From contig NZ_WWEM01000040.1 of NCBI RefSeq assembly GCF_019308285.1, positions 43,040-107,039 of the forward strand: DNA of 64,000 nt, read 5' to 3'. Numbering within the stretch: the stretch's first letter is position 1; the number at the start of each line of letters is the position of its first letter. Positions 15,960-24,703 of this stretch are shown one piece after another. The stretch comes from Flavobacterium quisquiliarum. Lineage in GTDB: Bacteria; Bacteroidota; Bacteroidia; Flavobacteriales; Flavobacteriaceae. The notes under the pieces were generated by a model. That model worked only from the letters and a program-made list of their open reading frames with translations, did not search any database and was not told where the DNA came from. The position numbers and the translations under genes were made by a program.

Positions 15960-17009
15960 TTAATCCAGACCCGCAAACTGAAAAGGTTTGGCCTCTTTAA
16001 AATTAATCAACGATTCACCAGAATAATTCTCATTATTAGCCAAACTCAACTTTCTAATTTTAGCTTTTTCGCTAAAATCAATTTTACTGAATTCTACCCA
16101 AATCACATTCGGATTCAGCACATTATCAAAATAGTAAACCAGATTTTTTTGGTCTGCAACCGTTCTCCAGCGCGTAGAGGAGATGTTGGGCTCTGTTGGT
16201 GAAGCAATTCCCAATGGTACAGAACAATTTCTAATCACACCAAAGACACTTGCCAAAGCATTTCTAGTATTATCTGTTTTCGGAATGGCATCTATATAGT
16301 AAGAAGCTCTTACAAAACGATCGGCTGCTCTGTTTGTTCCTGGAAGCATAACTGTTCCAGGAATGCTTTTCCAATAGGTATTAATAGCCAATTGATCATT
16401 AAAAATAGGAGAGTTGGTCATGGTTACATATTTTCTATCGTGATGAATGACCAGCTTTTCATTAATATATTCAAAAATCGCATTATCGCCAGAAGCATCA
16501 GAAACGGCTAAATGTACCGTTGCAAAAATATTTGTGCCCGGAATATGAGAGGAAGCCACAACAAAATCTTCTTTTTCTAAAGCAGCCACAACCTCGGAAA
16601 CGGTCGAAAAATTATCTAAAACATATTGAAGCCATAATGAAACCGCTAAACCTTTTACTTTACCATTCTTTTCAAATTTTGGATATTGAGATTCAACCAG
16701 CCATAAAAGATTACCTACCAATCCTTTTTCATTCATTCCGTCAGAAGAGGCAATATCCCAAGAGCTTGTAATAACGCTTCCGTATTTTGATTTCCATTTC
16801 ACTGAACTTGTGCCAACTTCACCTGCACGTTCAATACCTCGTGGAAAAATCCATAAATTGGCAGGTATTTCACTACGCCAGTCCATCGAGCGGGCTGTTA
16901 TTATGGTACCGTTTAAACCTTCGTACACAACTCTTGTACACGGGAGCACCGTTTCACTGATGAGAGTAAAAGCAAGTAAAAGCGAGAAAATTTTGTTTCG
17001 TGATTTCAT
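15960..17009 (-). CDS. Linear amide C-N hydrolase (choloylglycine hydrolase family)
   Basis: A 349-residue exported Ntn hydrolase. A signal peptide ends at VLP and the next residue, C24, begins the mature enzyme with CTRVVYEGLNG, so cleavage would expose the nucleophilic cysteine. TARSMDWRSE carries the conserved aspartate and arginine, and MTNSP plus NRAADRFVRASYY carry the late asparagine and arginine. Relatives are penicillin V acylases and bile-salt hydrolases; an N-acyl homoserine lactone acylase role is also possible. It is periplasmic and monocistronic. Confidence 0.88.
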   Translation of the reverse strand: MKSRNKIFSLLLAFTLISETVLPCTRVVYEGLNGTIITARSMDWRSEIPANLWIFPRGIERAGEVGTSSVKWKSKYGSVITSSWDIASSDGMNEKGLVGNLLWLVESQYPKFEKNGKVKGLAVSLWLQYVLDNFSTVSEVVAALEKEDFVVASSHIPGTNIFATVHLAVSDASGDNAIFEYINEKLVIHHDRKYVTMTNSPIFNDQLAINTYWKSIPGTVMLPGTNRAADRFVRASYYIDAIPKTDNTRNALASVFGVIRNCSVPLGIASPTEPNISSTRWRTVADQKNLVYYFDNVLNPNVIWVEFSKIDFSEKAKIRKLSLANNENYSGESLINFKEAKPFQFAGLD

Positions 17010-17206
17010 GGTATTTTACATTTTAGTTAAACGTTAATCAGTATATGAAGTAGAGGAATAAAAATTTGTACATAAAACCTTTCTCTGCAATTTACGCAAT
17101 TCCTATAAAATTATGAATATCAAATAAATAGTATTGCAAATAAATTTGAGCTTGAGTAAAAAAGTTTTTTTATATCAAAAATTATTTAGAATAATTATAA
17201 ATAGTT

Positions 17207-17237
17207 TTGATTTTTGAACAAAATAACGCTATTTTTG
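17207..17237 (+). promoter_or_regulatory. Promoter of alpha/beta hydrolase gene
   Basis: TTG (17207-17209), 20 bp and TATTTTTG (17230-17237) match the Bacteroidota promoter consensus. The ATG at 17281 follows by 43 bp. Nothing else is seen in the preceding AT-rich gap. Confidence 0.55.
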
Positions 17238-17280
17238 AAGGGATTGGTTCAAGTTGAGTTCCTTCAAAAATATATTCAAA

Positions 17281-18255
17281 ATGATAAAAAAGTTATTTAA
17301 AGTCCTAAAAATAGCATTACTTATTCTCTTAATTTTAATTGCAATTGGTTTTGTGTTTGAGCATATTTCACGTTTTTATTTTGACACAAAGGGTCCAGCT
17401 GACTCAGAATTTGCTACAATTGATGGTCGAAAAATTCACTATAAAAAAGAAGGAAAAGGAAATTGCACAGTAGTTTTTGAATCTGGTCTAGGTGGAGATT
17501 ATCTGCATTGGCAGGAAATACAGAAGAAACTTTCTAAAAATTACACCACAATTGCTTATGATAAAGCAGGAATTATGTGGAGTGATCCAACGGAAAAAGT
17601 TTCCTTGAGACGATATGCAGACGATCTTAAACAGCTTTTAGAGCAAACCAATTGTCCAAAGCCTTATATTTTGGTTGGACATTCATTTGGAGGCATTACA
17701 TCAAGATTATTTATTAAAGAAAATATCAAAGATTTGGCAGGAATTGTATTTGTTGATGTTTCGCATCCAAAACAGTTAGAAAAATCATCTACAGCGCTTA
17801 AAAACTCTGTTCAGCCACCTCCGAGAGCTTTTTTAAGTTTCCTAAATGAAATAGGAGTAATCAGAATTCTATACAGTAATGTTCCGTTTACAACTGCAGT
17901 CCCAAAAGAACACTGGTTCAATAAAAATGTAAAAACCTATTTCTACCGTATTTTTGATGGAATGATGACCGAATTGGAGAATGATAAAAAACTAATGAAA
18001 GAAGCCTCAGAAATAGATGATTTTGGTTCTGTTCCTTTAACTATAATCACAGCAGGTTATCCAAATGGAGTGGAAGGCGCTAAAGATGAAAAGTTGGAAA
18101 AAGAATATTTAACCGTCCATAACAGTTTACAAAAAGACCTTCTAAATCTTTCTTCTAAAAGTAAACAAGTCTTCGCACAGAAAAGCGGTCATTATATAAC
18201 ACTTCAAGAACCAGAGTTGATTTGCAACGAAATTAAAAGATTAGCGCCAGAATAA
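17281..18255 (+). CDS. Membrane-anchored alpha/beta hydrolase
   Basis: From the ATG at 17281 the protein is 324 residues. It starts with a basic, then strongly hydrophobic segment (about residues 8-28) that would anchor it in the inner membrane. The hydrolase domain has VVFESGLGGD (oxyanion strand) and the nucleophile elbow VGHSFGG (S135), a late aspartate in the ITAG region and KSGHYITLQEP with the catalytic histidine. It is a serine esterase or peptidase of unknown substrate. A TTG start at 17254 would add 9 residues. Confidence 0.85.
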   Translation: MIKKLFKVLKIALLILLILIAIGFVFEHISRFYFDTKGPADSEFATIDGRKIHYKKEGKGNCTVVFESGLGGDYLHWQEIQKKLSKNYTTIAYDKAGIMWSDPTEKVSLRRYADDLKQLLEQTNCPKPYILVGHSFGGITSRLFIKENIKDLAGIVFVDVSHPKQLEKSSTALKNSVQPPPRAFLSFLNEIGVIRILYSNVPFTTAVPKEHWFNKNVKTYFYRIFDGMMTELENDKKLMKEASEIDDFGSVPLTIITAGYPNGVEGAKDEKLEKEYLTVHNSLQKDLLNLSSKSKQVFAQKSGHYITLQEPELICNEIKRLAPE

Positions 18256-18265
18256 TTCTGGCGCA
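18244..18265 (+). terminator. Terminator containing the stop codon
   Basis: GCGCCAGAAT and its complement form a hairpin at 18244-18264 followed by an A and eight Ts. The hydrolase stop codon TAA (18253-18255) is in the loop region, so the coding 3' end doubles as terminator. It also faces the ABC-F gene stop at 18272. Confidence 0.82.
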
Positions 18266-18271
18266 TTTTTT

Positions 18272-19858
18272 TTAAAGCATAATACTTCCTTTTATTTTTA
18301 TTTCATCTAAAAAAGATTCATCGTGAGATATCACAATTAATGTTCCTTGATACTCATTGAGAGCCGCAGTAAGAATTTCTATGTTTTGAATATCCAAATT
18401 ATTTGTAGGCTCATCTAAAATGATAATTTCAGGAGCTTCATTACTAATTGTCAAACAACATAGCATAAGACGCATTCTTTCTCCTCCGCTTAAAGTGTTA
18501 CACGATTTATTCCAATCATTTTGAGAAAATAAAAAGCGATTGAGTCTCATTTTGATGTCATGTTCTTCCAAACTGCAATCGTTAAACTGCTGAGCCTGTT
18601 CATAGATATTCAAATCATTATGCAAAAGCGAATAATCCTGATCAATGTAAATTGTTTTTTTGGCCAGCGAAGTAACGTTCCCATTTTTAGGCTTTAATTC
18701 TCCTAGAATAATTCTAATTAAAGTCGTTTTCCCTGAACCGTTTAAACCTTTAATACTTAAGCGATCACCAGAAAGAATTTCAAAATTGAGATTTTCTTTC
18801 CAGAGCGATTCATTATTATAGCTGTAATTTAATTCTTCTGCTCTAAAAATGGTTTTTCCTTTGAGAAATGTAGTATCAGAAAATCCAAACTTCATTTGAT
18901 CTATTACCGGAAGCGATGAACGAAGCTGTCTTAAATCATCTGAAATACCACTGATTTTTTCTGCATGAACATCTTTTAGTTTAGAACTACTGTTTTCGGC
19001 TTTATTTCGCAACGTATTCATCATAATTCTAGCAACTCCAGACTTTTCCTGTTTCTTTTTTCCTCTGGAATCTAATTTATTCTGACGTTCAATTGTTTCC
19101 CGTTCTTTTTCTTTCGCTTTTTTAAGCGCTTTTTCTTTGCTTTGTACATCAAGCTCCAAAGCATTCTTTTCTATCTTTTTCTGTTCATTGTAAAAATCAT
19201 AATTCCCGCCATAAGCAGCAATGCCGTTTTTACTCATTTCAAAAGTTTTGTTTAGAAGATTTAAAAGCGTTCGGTCATGACTTACAATTAAAAGTGAACT
19301 TGATGTAGATTTTATAAAATCATACAGCAATTTTCTTCCTGCAAAATCCAAATGATTACTCGGTTCGTCTAACAAAACCAAATCGGGCTGCTGGATCATA
19401 ATGCCGGCCAAAAATACTTTTGTTTTCTGCCCGCCACTTAGTGTTCCCATTTTTTGTTCTAAATCTAAATCCTGTAACTGCCAGTACGATAATGCTTCTG
19501 TACAACGCTCTTCAATAGTCCAGTCATCGTCTAATAATTGAAGATTTTCCTCTGTTACATTGCCTTCAAGTATTTCTTTAAGTGATTTTATTTTATCCTT
19601 TATTGATAAGGCTTCAGAAATAGAAACATCATTAAACTGACCAAATAATTGCGGTACAAAATAGGGGATTGAGTTTTGAATAATCTGACCAGAAATTGGC
19701 TGTAATTGTCCCGCAATAATTTTCAATAATGTAGATTTTCCAACACCATTATTTCCGACTAAAGCTGTTTTGTCATTTTTATTTATAGTAAAACTAATGT
19801 TTTGAAACAGCATGTTTTTATTCTCATGCTGGTACGAGATATTTTGAAGAATAAGCAT
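18272..19858 (-). CDS. ABC-F family ATP-binding protein
   Basis: A 528-residue soluble protein with two ABC ATPase domains and no membrane segment. Domain 1 has Walker A GNNGVGKS, signature LSGGQKTKV and Walker B VLLDEPSNHLD; domain 2 has GLNGSGKT, LSGGERMRL and IILDEPTNNLD. A charged, helical linker rich in K and E (about residues 225-300) joins them. ABC-F proteins bind the ribosomal E site and act in translation, some protecting against antibiotics. The C-terminus ends soon after SHDESFLDEI, without a long extension. Whether it gives resistance cannot be said. Confidence 0.9.
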   Translation of the reverse strand: MLILQNISYQHENKNMLFQNISFTINKNDKTALVGNNGVGKSTLLKIIAGQLQPISGQIIQNSIPYFVPQLFGQFNDVSISEALSIKDKIKSLKEILEGNVTEENLQLLDDDWTIEERCTEALSYWQLQDLDLEQKMGTLSGGQKTKVFLAGIMIQQPDLVLLDEPSNHLDFAGRKLLYDFIKSTSSSLLIVSHDRTLLNLLNKTFEMSKNGIAAYGGNYDFYNEQKKIEKNALELDVQSKEKALKKAKEKERETIERQNKLDSRGKKKQEKSGVARIMMNTLRNKAENSSSKLKDVHAEKISGISDDLRQLRSSLPVIDQMKFGFSDTTFLKGKTIFRAEELNYSYNNESLWKENLNFEILSGDRLSIKGLNGSGKTTLIRIILGELKPKNGNVTSLAKKTIYIDQDYSLLHNDLNIYEQAQQFNDCSLEEHDIKMRLNRFLFSQNDWNKSCNTLSGGERMRLMLCCLTISNEAPEIIILDEPTNNLDIQNIEILTAALNEYQGTLIVISHDESFLDEIKIKGSIML

Positions 19859-19999
19859 AATTCCTTTCTTTATATAGATAAATAATCAAGCACCGCAGAT
19901 TGGCGGTTACTCACTAAATTTTCTGAAAGAAATTATTTTTCACATATTCTAAAACACATTTGAAGAAGTGCAAAGATATTTATTTTAGTTTTAAAAATC

Positions 20000-20036
20000 A
20001 AAAAACCATCCTTAACAGTTTAAAGAATGGCTTTTT
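20000..20036 (-). terminator. Terminator after lipocalin-like gene
   Basis: Arms AAAACCATCCTT and AAGAATGGCTTTT pair with one mismatch and flank a 9-nt loop. It lies 22 bp beyond the minus-strand stop at 20058. The rest of the 199-bp gap to the ABC-F start shows no gene. Confidence 0.6.
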
Positions 20037-20057
20037 GTATTGGATTTAAGTGTGTAT

Positions 20058-20426
20058 TTAAATTTTATCAAGTGTAATCTTAGCTTCTTTTGCATCTAAA
20101 ATTAATTTATCATCCGTAATGGTGCTTACACAAGGATAAGGTGTGCCAACTTCATCTTTGATAACAAGACTTGTTCCTTTTTTGGTTAAAGCATAAGTTC
20201 CGTCTGTTATTTCACGAAGCAAATATCCCGTAACATGTCCGTCTTCTGTAAATGTGAGGGTTCCATTAGTTAAAATGGCATTTTTAGTAGAATCTGACAT
20301 TGGTGTTTTTGGTTCGATTGCAGTGACTTTCCATGAATTCACTAATCTATTTCTTTTAGTATGACATGAAACCATTAATAAAACAACAACTGCAATTACG
20401 AGGGTAAATAATTTAGAGTTTTTCAT
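20058..20426 (-). CDS. Lipocalin-like lipoprotein
   Basis: A 122-residue small lipoprotein with lipobox LLMVSC (C21) and a beta-rich domain starting NSWKVTAIEPK and including GTLTFTEDGHVTG and DGTYALTKKGTSLVIKD, typical of lipocalin-like Bacteroidota proteins. It probably sits on a membrane surface and binds or senses a ligand; none is known. Confidence 0.75.
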   Translation of the reverse strand: MKNSKLFTLVIAVVVLLMVSCHTKRNRLVNSWKVTAIEPKTPMSDSTKNAILTNGTLTFTEDGHVTGYLLREITDGTYALTKKGTSLVIKDEVGTPYPCVSTITDDKLILDAKEAKITLDKI

Positions 20427-20544
20427 GATTATGCGATTAAAAAGTTAAACAGGAAAAAGTTACAAAAAAAAATGACATTAAATTATTAGAAGCCAAATAT
20501 TTATGAAGATTTTTTTTGTTAGCAAAATCACAAAAAAACATACT

Positions 20545-21486
20545 CTAGTTAAGGGTTAAAGCTCCCAGTATTTCCTCGTACATAAATGGCCCGCCAGGAT
20601 AAGTTGCCGTATAATCGAGATTCATCCAGACTTGTCCGCGTTCGTCAATATGATAATGAAGTTTTTTACCATAGCTTTCTTTGACAAAAAGAACGTTTTT
20701 AATCAAGTAATTTACTTTTTCCAAGTCTATCATTGAACCAATTAAAATCTCTGGATAAATGTGGCCTTTTGTATGAATAAGCCTTGGAGTTCCTCCAATG
20801 GATCGAATAGCTGCTGCCATCAGAATAGAGTGATCGTCGCAATCGCCAGAGAAATAATCTAAGGATTCGCTGGCGGTTGCGATATAATCACCATCTTTTG
20901 GATCGTTAACGTAGTTCCATCGGCTGTTTATCTCTTTAAAAACAGCAAAGCATTGAATAATAGTTCTATAATCTGAATATCCTCTAATTCCTTTAAAATG
21001 CTTACTTGTTGCCATAATAGCAAAATTTCGCACTCTAGGATTCTGATATTCTATCGCATTGATAATTTTTGATTTATTGGGAAAAGGCAGCAGTTTAGCC
21101 ACAATAATATCCTGCGGATACGGATTGTCGGACATGGTATAAATCATCGAATTGTAATCTTCTGAGATTTCACTGAAACCGTAATTTCCAATAACACTTC
21201 CGTAAAACAATACGAGTAAATAAGCTGCAATGCACAAAATAATTATGGTTCTGAGATACATCAGAAGAAAAAATATAGCGGCAAAAACAAATATAAAGAT
21301 GAATACGCGATCCAGATTGAATGCCCATTCCAAATCGATTAAATTTTGATGCAGTATGATGAAAATCGGAATTGTAATCAAAAAACTTAAAATCGAAATA
21401 ATAATTCTGTCCCACGGTGATTTCACCTGCAGTTTAGATTTTAATCTCGGAAAGTCGATTTTAGGGAATTTCATCATACGAATCAA
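20545..21486 (-). CDS. Membrane-anchored transglutaminase-like protein
   Basis: A 313-residue protein with a cytosolic N-terminus and two or three hydrophobic helices (about residues 25-45, 53-73 and 76-98), then a papain-like transglutaminase-like domain. The catalytic cysteine lies in YFSGDCDDHSILMAAAIRS and the histidine in IHTKGHIYPEILIG. The true start could be the methionine at residue 4 or 5. It is likely an envelope protease or peptide ligase. It follows the substrate-binding gene by 10 bp and closes the operon. Confidence 0.8.
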   Translation of the reverse strand: MIRMMKFPKIDFPRLKSKLQVKSPWDRIIISILSFLITIPIFIILHQNLIDLEWAFNLDRVFIFIFVFAAIFFLLMYLRTIIILCIAAYLLVLFYGSVIGNYGFSEISEDYNSMIYTMSDNPYPQDIIVAKLLPFPNKSKIINAIEYQNPRVRNFAIMATSKHFKGIRGYSDYRTIIQCFAVFKEINSRWNYVNDPKDGDYIATASESLDYFSGDCDDHSILMAAAIRSIGGTPRLIHTKGHIYPEILIGSMIDLEKVNYLIKNVLFVKESYGKKLHYHIDERGQVWMNLDYTATYPGGPFMYEEILGALTLN

Positions 21487-21496
21487 AAAAGCAGTA

Positions 21497-22348
21497 TCAC
21501 AGTGCTTTTACGGTTTCTACAAAAATACTTTTTTTATCAATAATTCCCAGATCAAATAATTGATTTTGAATTTTATTAAAAGACTTTTCTGTTAAATTCT
21601 TTTGTGACCATTGTGTCAATTTCAGCCATTCTTTTATATCTGATGCTTTTTGATTAAAAAGTTTAGATAACTTTTTATCAATCTCAGGAATCTCCTTAAA
21701 ATCAACCGTAGTTTTATTAATGATATCCAAAATTTTTTCTACCACTTTAGGATTCTTTTTCAAGAATTCATCGCGAACCGCAATAATAAAAGAAGGCCAA
21801 GGAGTAGGGCAGTCATCAATACGTCTGAATATACCTTGATCAACAAGAGGTTTTGTCATAAAACGTTCCCACATAAAATAGTCTGCTTTCTGGTTCATCA
21901 AAGCATCAACAGCTCCGTCAATTGTATTTACGATTTCAAATTCCAGATCATCAGGCTGCCAGCCTTGTTCACTTGCGTTAACATAAGCCATTAACTGAGA
22001 TCCTGAACCTACTCTTGAAATTGCCGCTTTTTTGTTTTTCAAATCTTTTAAAGTCTGAAAATCAGATTTCGCCGCTACGTGAATTCCCCAAATTAAAGGC
22101 GATTGCACGTAAATCTGGACAATTTTGCTCGGATTTCCTGCTGCAATATCCTTTAAGATTCCTTCGGTCAAAATAACCGCTAAATCAGTTTCGCCGTCAC
22201 GAAGCATTTGACACATTTTCCCAGTGCCTTCGGGAACATTCCTCCATTGTAAGTCGATGTTCTCTTCTTCAAATTCGCCATTTTCAATGCATAGATGCCA
22301 CGGCAAATTGAAGTGTTCCGGAACACCCGCAATTTTGACAGTTTTCAT
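21497..22348 (-). CDS. NMT1/SsuA-like substrate-binding protein without signal peptide
   Basis: A 283-residue periplasmic-binding-protein fold of the NMT1/THI5-like type: VKIAGVPEHFNLPWHLCIENGEF, then CQMLRDGETDLAVILTEG and ALMNQKADYFMWERF. There is no signal peptide, and no ABC permease or ATPase is nearby, so it is probably not a transporter subunit; it might act as a cytosolic binding protein or enzyme. It is in the same minus-strand run as VOC and DUF4265 genes. Confidence 0.75.
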   Translation of the reverse strand: MKTVKIAGVPEHFNLPWHLCIENGEFEEENIDLQWRNVPEGTGKMCQMLRDGETDLAVILTEGILKDIAAGNPSKIVQIYVQSPLIWGIHVAAKSDFQTLKDLKNKKAAISRVGSGSQLMAYVNASEQGWQPDDLEFEIVNTIDGAVDALMNQKADYFMWERFMTKPLVDQGIFRRIDDCPTPWPSFIIAVRDEFLKKNPKVVEKILDIINKTTVDFKEIPEIDKKLSKLFNQKASDIKEWLKLTQWSQKNLTEKSFNKIQNQLFDLGIIDKKSIFVETVKAL

Positions 22349-22402
22349 TTATTTTAAGTTTAAGTTAAGTTGCCTGCTTGGTATGCGTAATCTTAAGTTT
22401 GT

Positions 22403-22876
22403 TTAGTTTTTAAGTAAATCTGTTCGATGTTTTTCTGAAAGACAAGGTTCTGCATATTCAATAATTTCCTGTGCCTCATAATCGTTCAGCACACTTCTTA
22501 CCAAAGCATAATCTACATCTTTCACAATTTCTGCAGCAAAAAAAGTTTCGTTCAATCCTTCCGACAAACAATTTATTGCCTTCAATTTTTCGCGGATGAT
22601 TTCTTTGTCAAAACCTTTTTCTAAAATAGCAATCTGAACAATTGAATTTCCTGAGTTTTGTATTGTTTTTCTATGCATGAAACGCTCTTCTGTTTCATCA
22701 TATTCTGCATAAAAAATGTCGTCTGTAGCAATTAATGGTCCAAAAAATGGAATATTATCCAGTTTAAAAAGACCTTTTTCAAGATCTATAATTTCTGCCC
22801 ACATCGTTTCAGAAACTACTTCGTCCAGATAATCGCTGTAATATTTAAATAGTATTTTTTTATGAGTTTCAGACAT
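22403..22876 (-). CDS. DUF4265 domain-containing protein
   Basis: A 157-residue soluble protein with the DUF4265 pattern: SETMWAEIIDLEKGLFKLDNIPFFGPLIATDDIFYAEYDE and then a ferredoxin-like C-terminal half. Function is unknown. Its ATG overlaps the stop codon of the upstream VOC gene at 22876, so the two are translationally coupled. Confidence 0.8.
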   Translation of the reverse strand: MSETHKKILFKYYSDYLDEVVSETMWAEIIDLEKGLFKLDNIPFFGPLIATDDIFYAEYDETEERFMHRKTIQNSGNSIVQIAILEKGFDKEIIREKLKAINCLSEGLNETFFAAEIVKDVDYALVRSVLNDYEAQEIIEYAEPCLSEKHRTDLLKN

Positions 22877-23268
22877 TATTCAATTTCGTTTATTATGGCT
22901 TTTAGTGATGATATTACGATTCGGTAACCGTCTGGATCCTGAATCATTTTTCCGTTTTCCTTCCAGAATGGATTAACCGGTTCTATCGTTGGAATATTAT
23001 GGTGTGTAAGCTTATGTATTAATTCGTTGTAAGTGGCAATTGTTTTTGGATAAAGCACTATAATATCATCTTCATCAAAAGAATGATTGGCCTTTGCATT
23101 AGATTGTGTGAATTCAAAATGCCAGTCTAAACCTGATTTTCCAATAAAAATTCCATCGTAATTATTGTGTTTTTCAAAACCTCCCAATAATTCAAAACCA
23201 AGAATATCTACATAAAAATCTTCTATTTTCTTTAAATCATTGGTATGTCGTGCTACTCTTAAAAACAT
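22876..23268 (-). CDS. VOC-family protein
   Basis: A 130-residue VOC protein. LRVARHTNDLKKIEDFYVDILGFELLGGF opens the first module with the metal histidine in ARHT, and KMIQDPDGYRIVISSL closes the second. It is cytosolic and of unknown substrate. It overlaps the DUF4265 gene by one base of start/stop and follows the nucleoside phosphorylase gene by 28 bp. Confidence 0.85.
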   Translation of the reverse strand: MFLRVARHTNDLKKIEDFYVDILGFELLGGFEKHNNYDGIFIGKSGLDWHFEFTQSNAKANHSFDEDDIIVLYPKTIATYNELIHKLTHHNIPTIEPVNPFWKENGKMIQDPDGYRIVISSLKAIINEIE

Positions 23269-23296
23269 AATTTAGACCTTATAAAAATTATCTCAT

Positions 23297-24166
23297 TTAT
23301 TTGCCAGCCAATTTATTCAAAGTATAAGCAATCAACTCATCAACCGCTTTATAAGGATCTTCACTAAAAGTGCCAGAAGCACGATTAGCAATGATTGCAT
23401 TTAACGATAAGGCATTGTGGCCTAAAAGAGCTGAAAGTCCATAAATCGCTGCGGTTTCCATCTCTAAATTAGTGATTTTAGTTTCATTAAAACTAAAATT
23501 ATCCATTTTATTATTTAATTCTGCGTCTTGAATATTTAAGCGTAAAACCCTTCCCTGTGGACCATAAAATCCTCCAGCAGTTGCCGTAATTCCTTTGAAT
23601 ATTTTGTCCGACTCAATTAGTTTTTCTAATTTTTCCGAACATGGCGTCACATAAGGTTTTCCTTTTTTAGGATCCCAGTTGGTATGTTTTACAAATGCGT
23701 CTTCAATTTCAGTAATCGAAACGTCATCAATTAGGTAGGAGCGGAGCATATTATCCAAACCTAAACCAAATTTTGACATTACAAAGCTGTCAACTGGAAT
23801 ATCTTCCTGTAAAGAACCAGAAGTTCCGATTCTGATAATATTTAGTGAAGTTAGCGTTTCTTTTGGCTCACGTGTTTTTAAATCGATATTAACTAAAGCA
23901 TCTAACTCATTCAATACAATATCAATGTTGTCTGGGCCAATTCCTGTTGAGATTACAGAAATTCTTTTGCCTTTATAAATACCTGTTTGGGTTTTAAATT
24001 CTCTTTTTTGAGCTGAATATTCGATTGAATCGAAAAATTGTGTGATTTTTTCAACTCTATTTTGATCTCCAACAAAAATAATGTCGTGAGCAATATGTTC
24101 AGGACGCAGGTTTAAATGGTAAACACTTCCGTCTGGATTTAGTATTAATTCTGATGATTGAATCAT
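23297..24166 (-). CDS. Nucleoside phosphorylase (uridine/purine type)
   Basis: A 289-residue member of the PNP/UDP phosphorylase superfamily that splits nucleosides with phosphate. IIFVGDQNRVEKI gives the phosphate-binding arginine region, VISTGIGPDNIDIVLNEL and IIRIGTSGSLQEDIPVDSFV the central motifs, and NLEMETAAIYGLSALLGH the base/ribose-binding NLEMExA motif. The family places it in nucleoside salvage in the cytosol. Uridine is likely but a purine substrate cannot be excluded. It leads the minus-strand run to 20545. Confidence 0.9.
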   Translation of the reverse strand: MIQSSELILNPDGSVYHLNLRPEHIAHDIIFVGDQNRVEKITQFFDSIEYSAQKREFKTQTGIYKGKRISVISTGIGPDNIDIVLNELDALVNIDLKTREPKETLTSLNIIRIGTSGSLQEDIPVDSFVMSKFGLGLDNMLRSYLIDDVSITEIEDAFVKHTNWDPKKGKPYVTPCSEKLEKLIESDKIFKGITATAGGFYGPQGRVLRLNIQDAELNNKMDNFSFNETKITNLEMETAAIYGLSALLGHNALSLNAIIANRASGTFSEDPYKAVDELIAYTLNKLAGK

Positions 24167-24172
24167 TTTTTT

Positions 24173-24212
24173 TTTAAGTTTCTAAGGTTCTGAGATACTG
24201 AGATTCTAAGTT
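24173..24212. repeat. Octamer tandem repeat, tract 1
   Basis: Five 8-bp units in register (TTTAAGTT, TCTAAGGT, TCTGAGAT, ACTGAGAT, TCTAAGTT; consensus NCTRAGRT) immediately upstream of the nucleoside phosphorylase start. A related tract is at 27808-27839. Both are followed a few bases later by a CTTGGAAT stretch, suggesting a common origin. Confidence 0.65.
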
Positions 24213-24254
24213 TTTATCTTGGAATTTGGGCTTTTAAAATTGGAATTTTATACA

Positions 24255-24587
24255 CTAGCCACCAACACGTTTTGTTTTAAATCCTTTTTCTTTTAGGATT
24301 GCCATGATTTTATCACGATAATCACCTTGAATGATGATCGAATCATCTTTAAAAGTTCCTCCAACGCTTAATTTAGTTTTTATCTCTTTGGCTAAAATTT
24401 TAAAATCTTCGTCAGATCCTTCGTAACCTTCGATAATTGTAGTTGCCTTTCCTTTTCTTTTTTCAAATTTACAGATCACAGGCTCTTTCTGAACATATAA
24501 CACATGTTCTTGTTCTTCAACCTGTTCTGGTTCGTTTGTTTCAACATGATCTGGAAACAAGTTCTTTAATTGATCTTTTAAATCCAT
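24255..24587 (-). CDS. SUI1/eIF1-like translation initiation protein
   Basis: A 110-residue protein with a C-terminal SUI1 domain: CKFEKRKGKATTIIEGYEGSD, LAKEIKTKLSVGGTFKDDSIIIQGDYRDKIMAILKEKGF. This is the bacterial YciH-type fold, related to eIF1 and proposed to check start-codon fidelity on the 30S subunit. The N-terminal 40 residues are acidic and probably disordered. It is monocistronic between the phosphorylase and oxygenase genes. Confidence 0.9.
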   Translation of the reverse strand: MDLKDQLKNLFPDHVETNEPEQVEEQEHVLYVQKEPVICKFEKRKGKATTIIEGYEGSDEDFKILAKEIKTKLSVGGTFKDDSIIIQGDYRDKIMAILKEKGFKTKRVGG

Positions 24588-24639
24588 ATTTTTTTTTATT
24601 CTAAAAAATAAATTCCCAGTATAAAGATATTTAAAAATT

Positions 24640-24679
24640 AAATTCCAAACTCCAACAGAAAGTCGGAATTTGGAATTTT
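24640..24679 (-). terminator. Terminator after 2OG oxygenase gene
   Basis: Arms AAATTCCAAACTCC (24640-) and GGAATTTGGAATTT pair over 14 bp with one wobble, and T runs follow. It lies 25 bp beyond the minus-strand stop at 24704 and ahead of the SUI1 gene. Confidence 0.7.
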
Positions 24680-24703
24680 TAATAAAATGGAATTTATTTC
24701 AGT

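Noticed and set aside
18272..19858. Antibiotic-resistance ABC-F determinant
   Set aside because: The ABC-F fold is clear, but no linker feature diagnostic of a resistance subgroup was recognised, so a resistance call is not supported.
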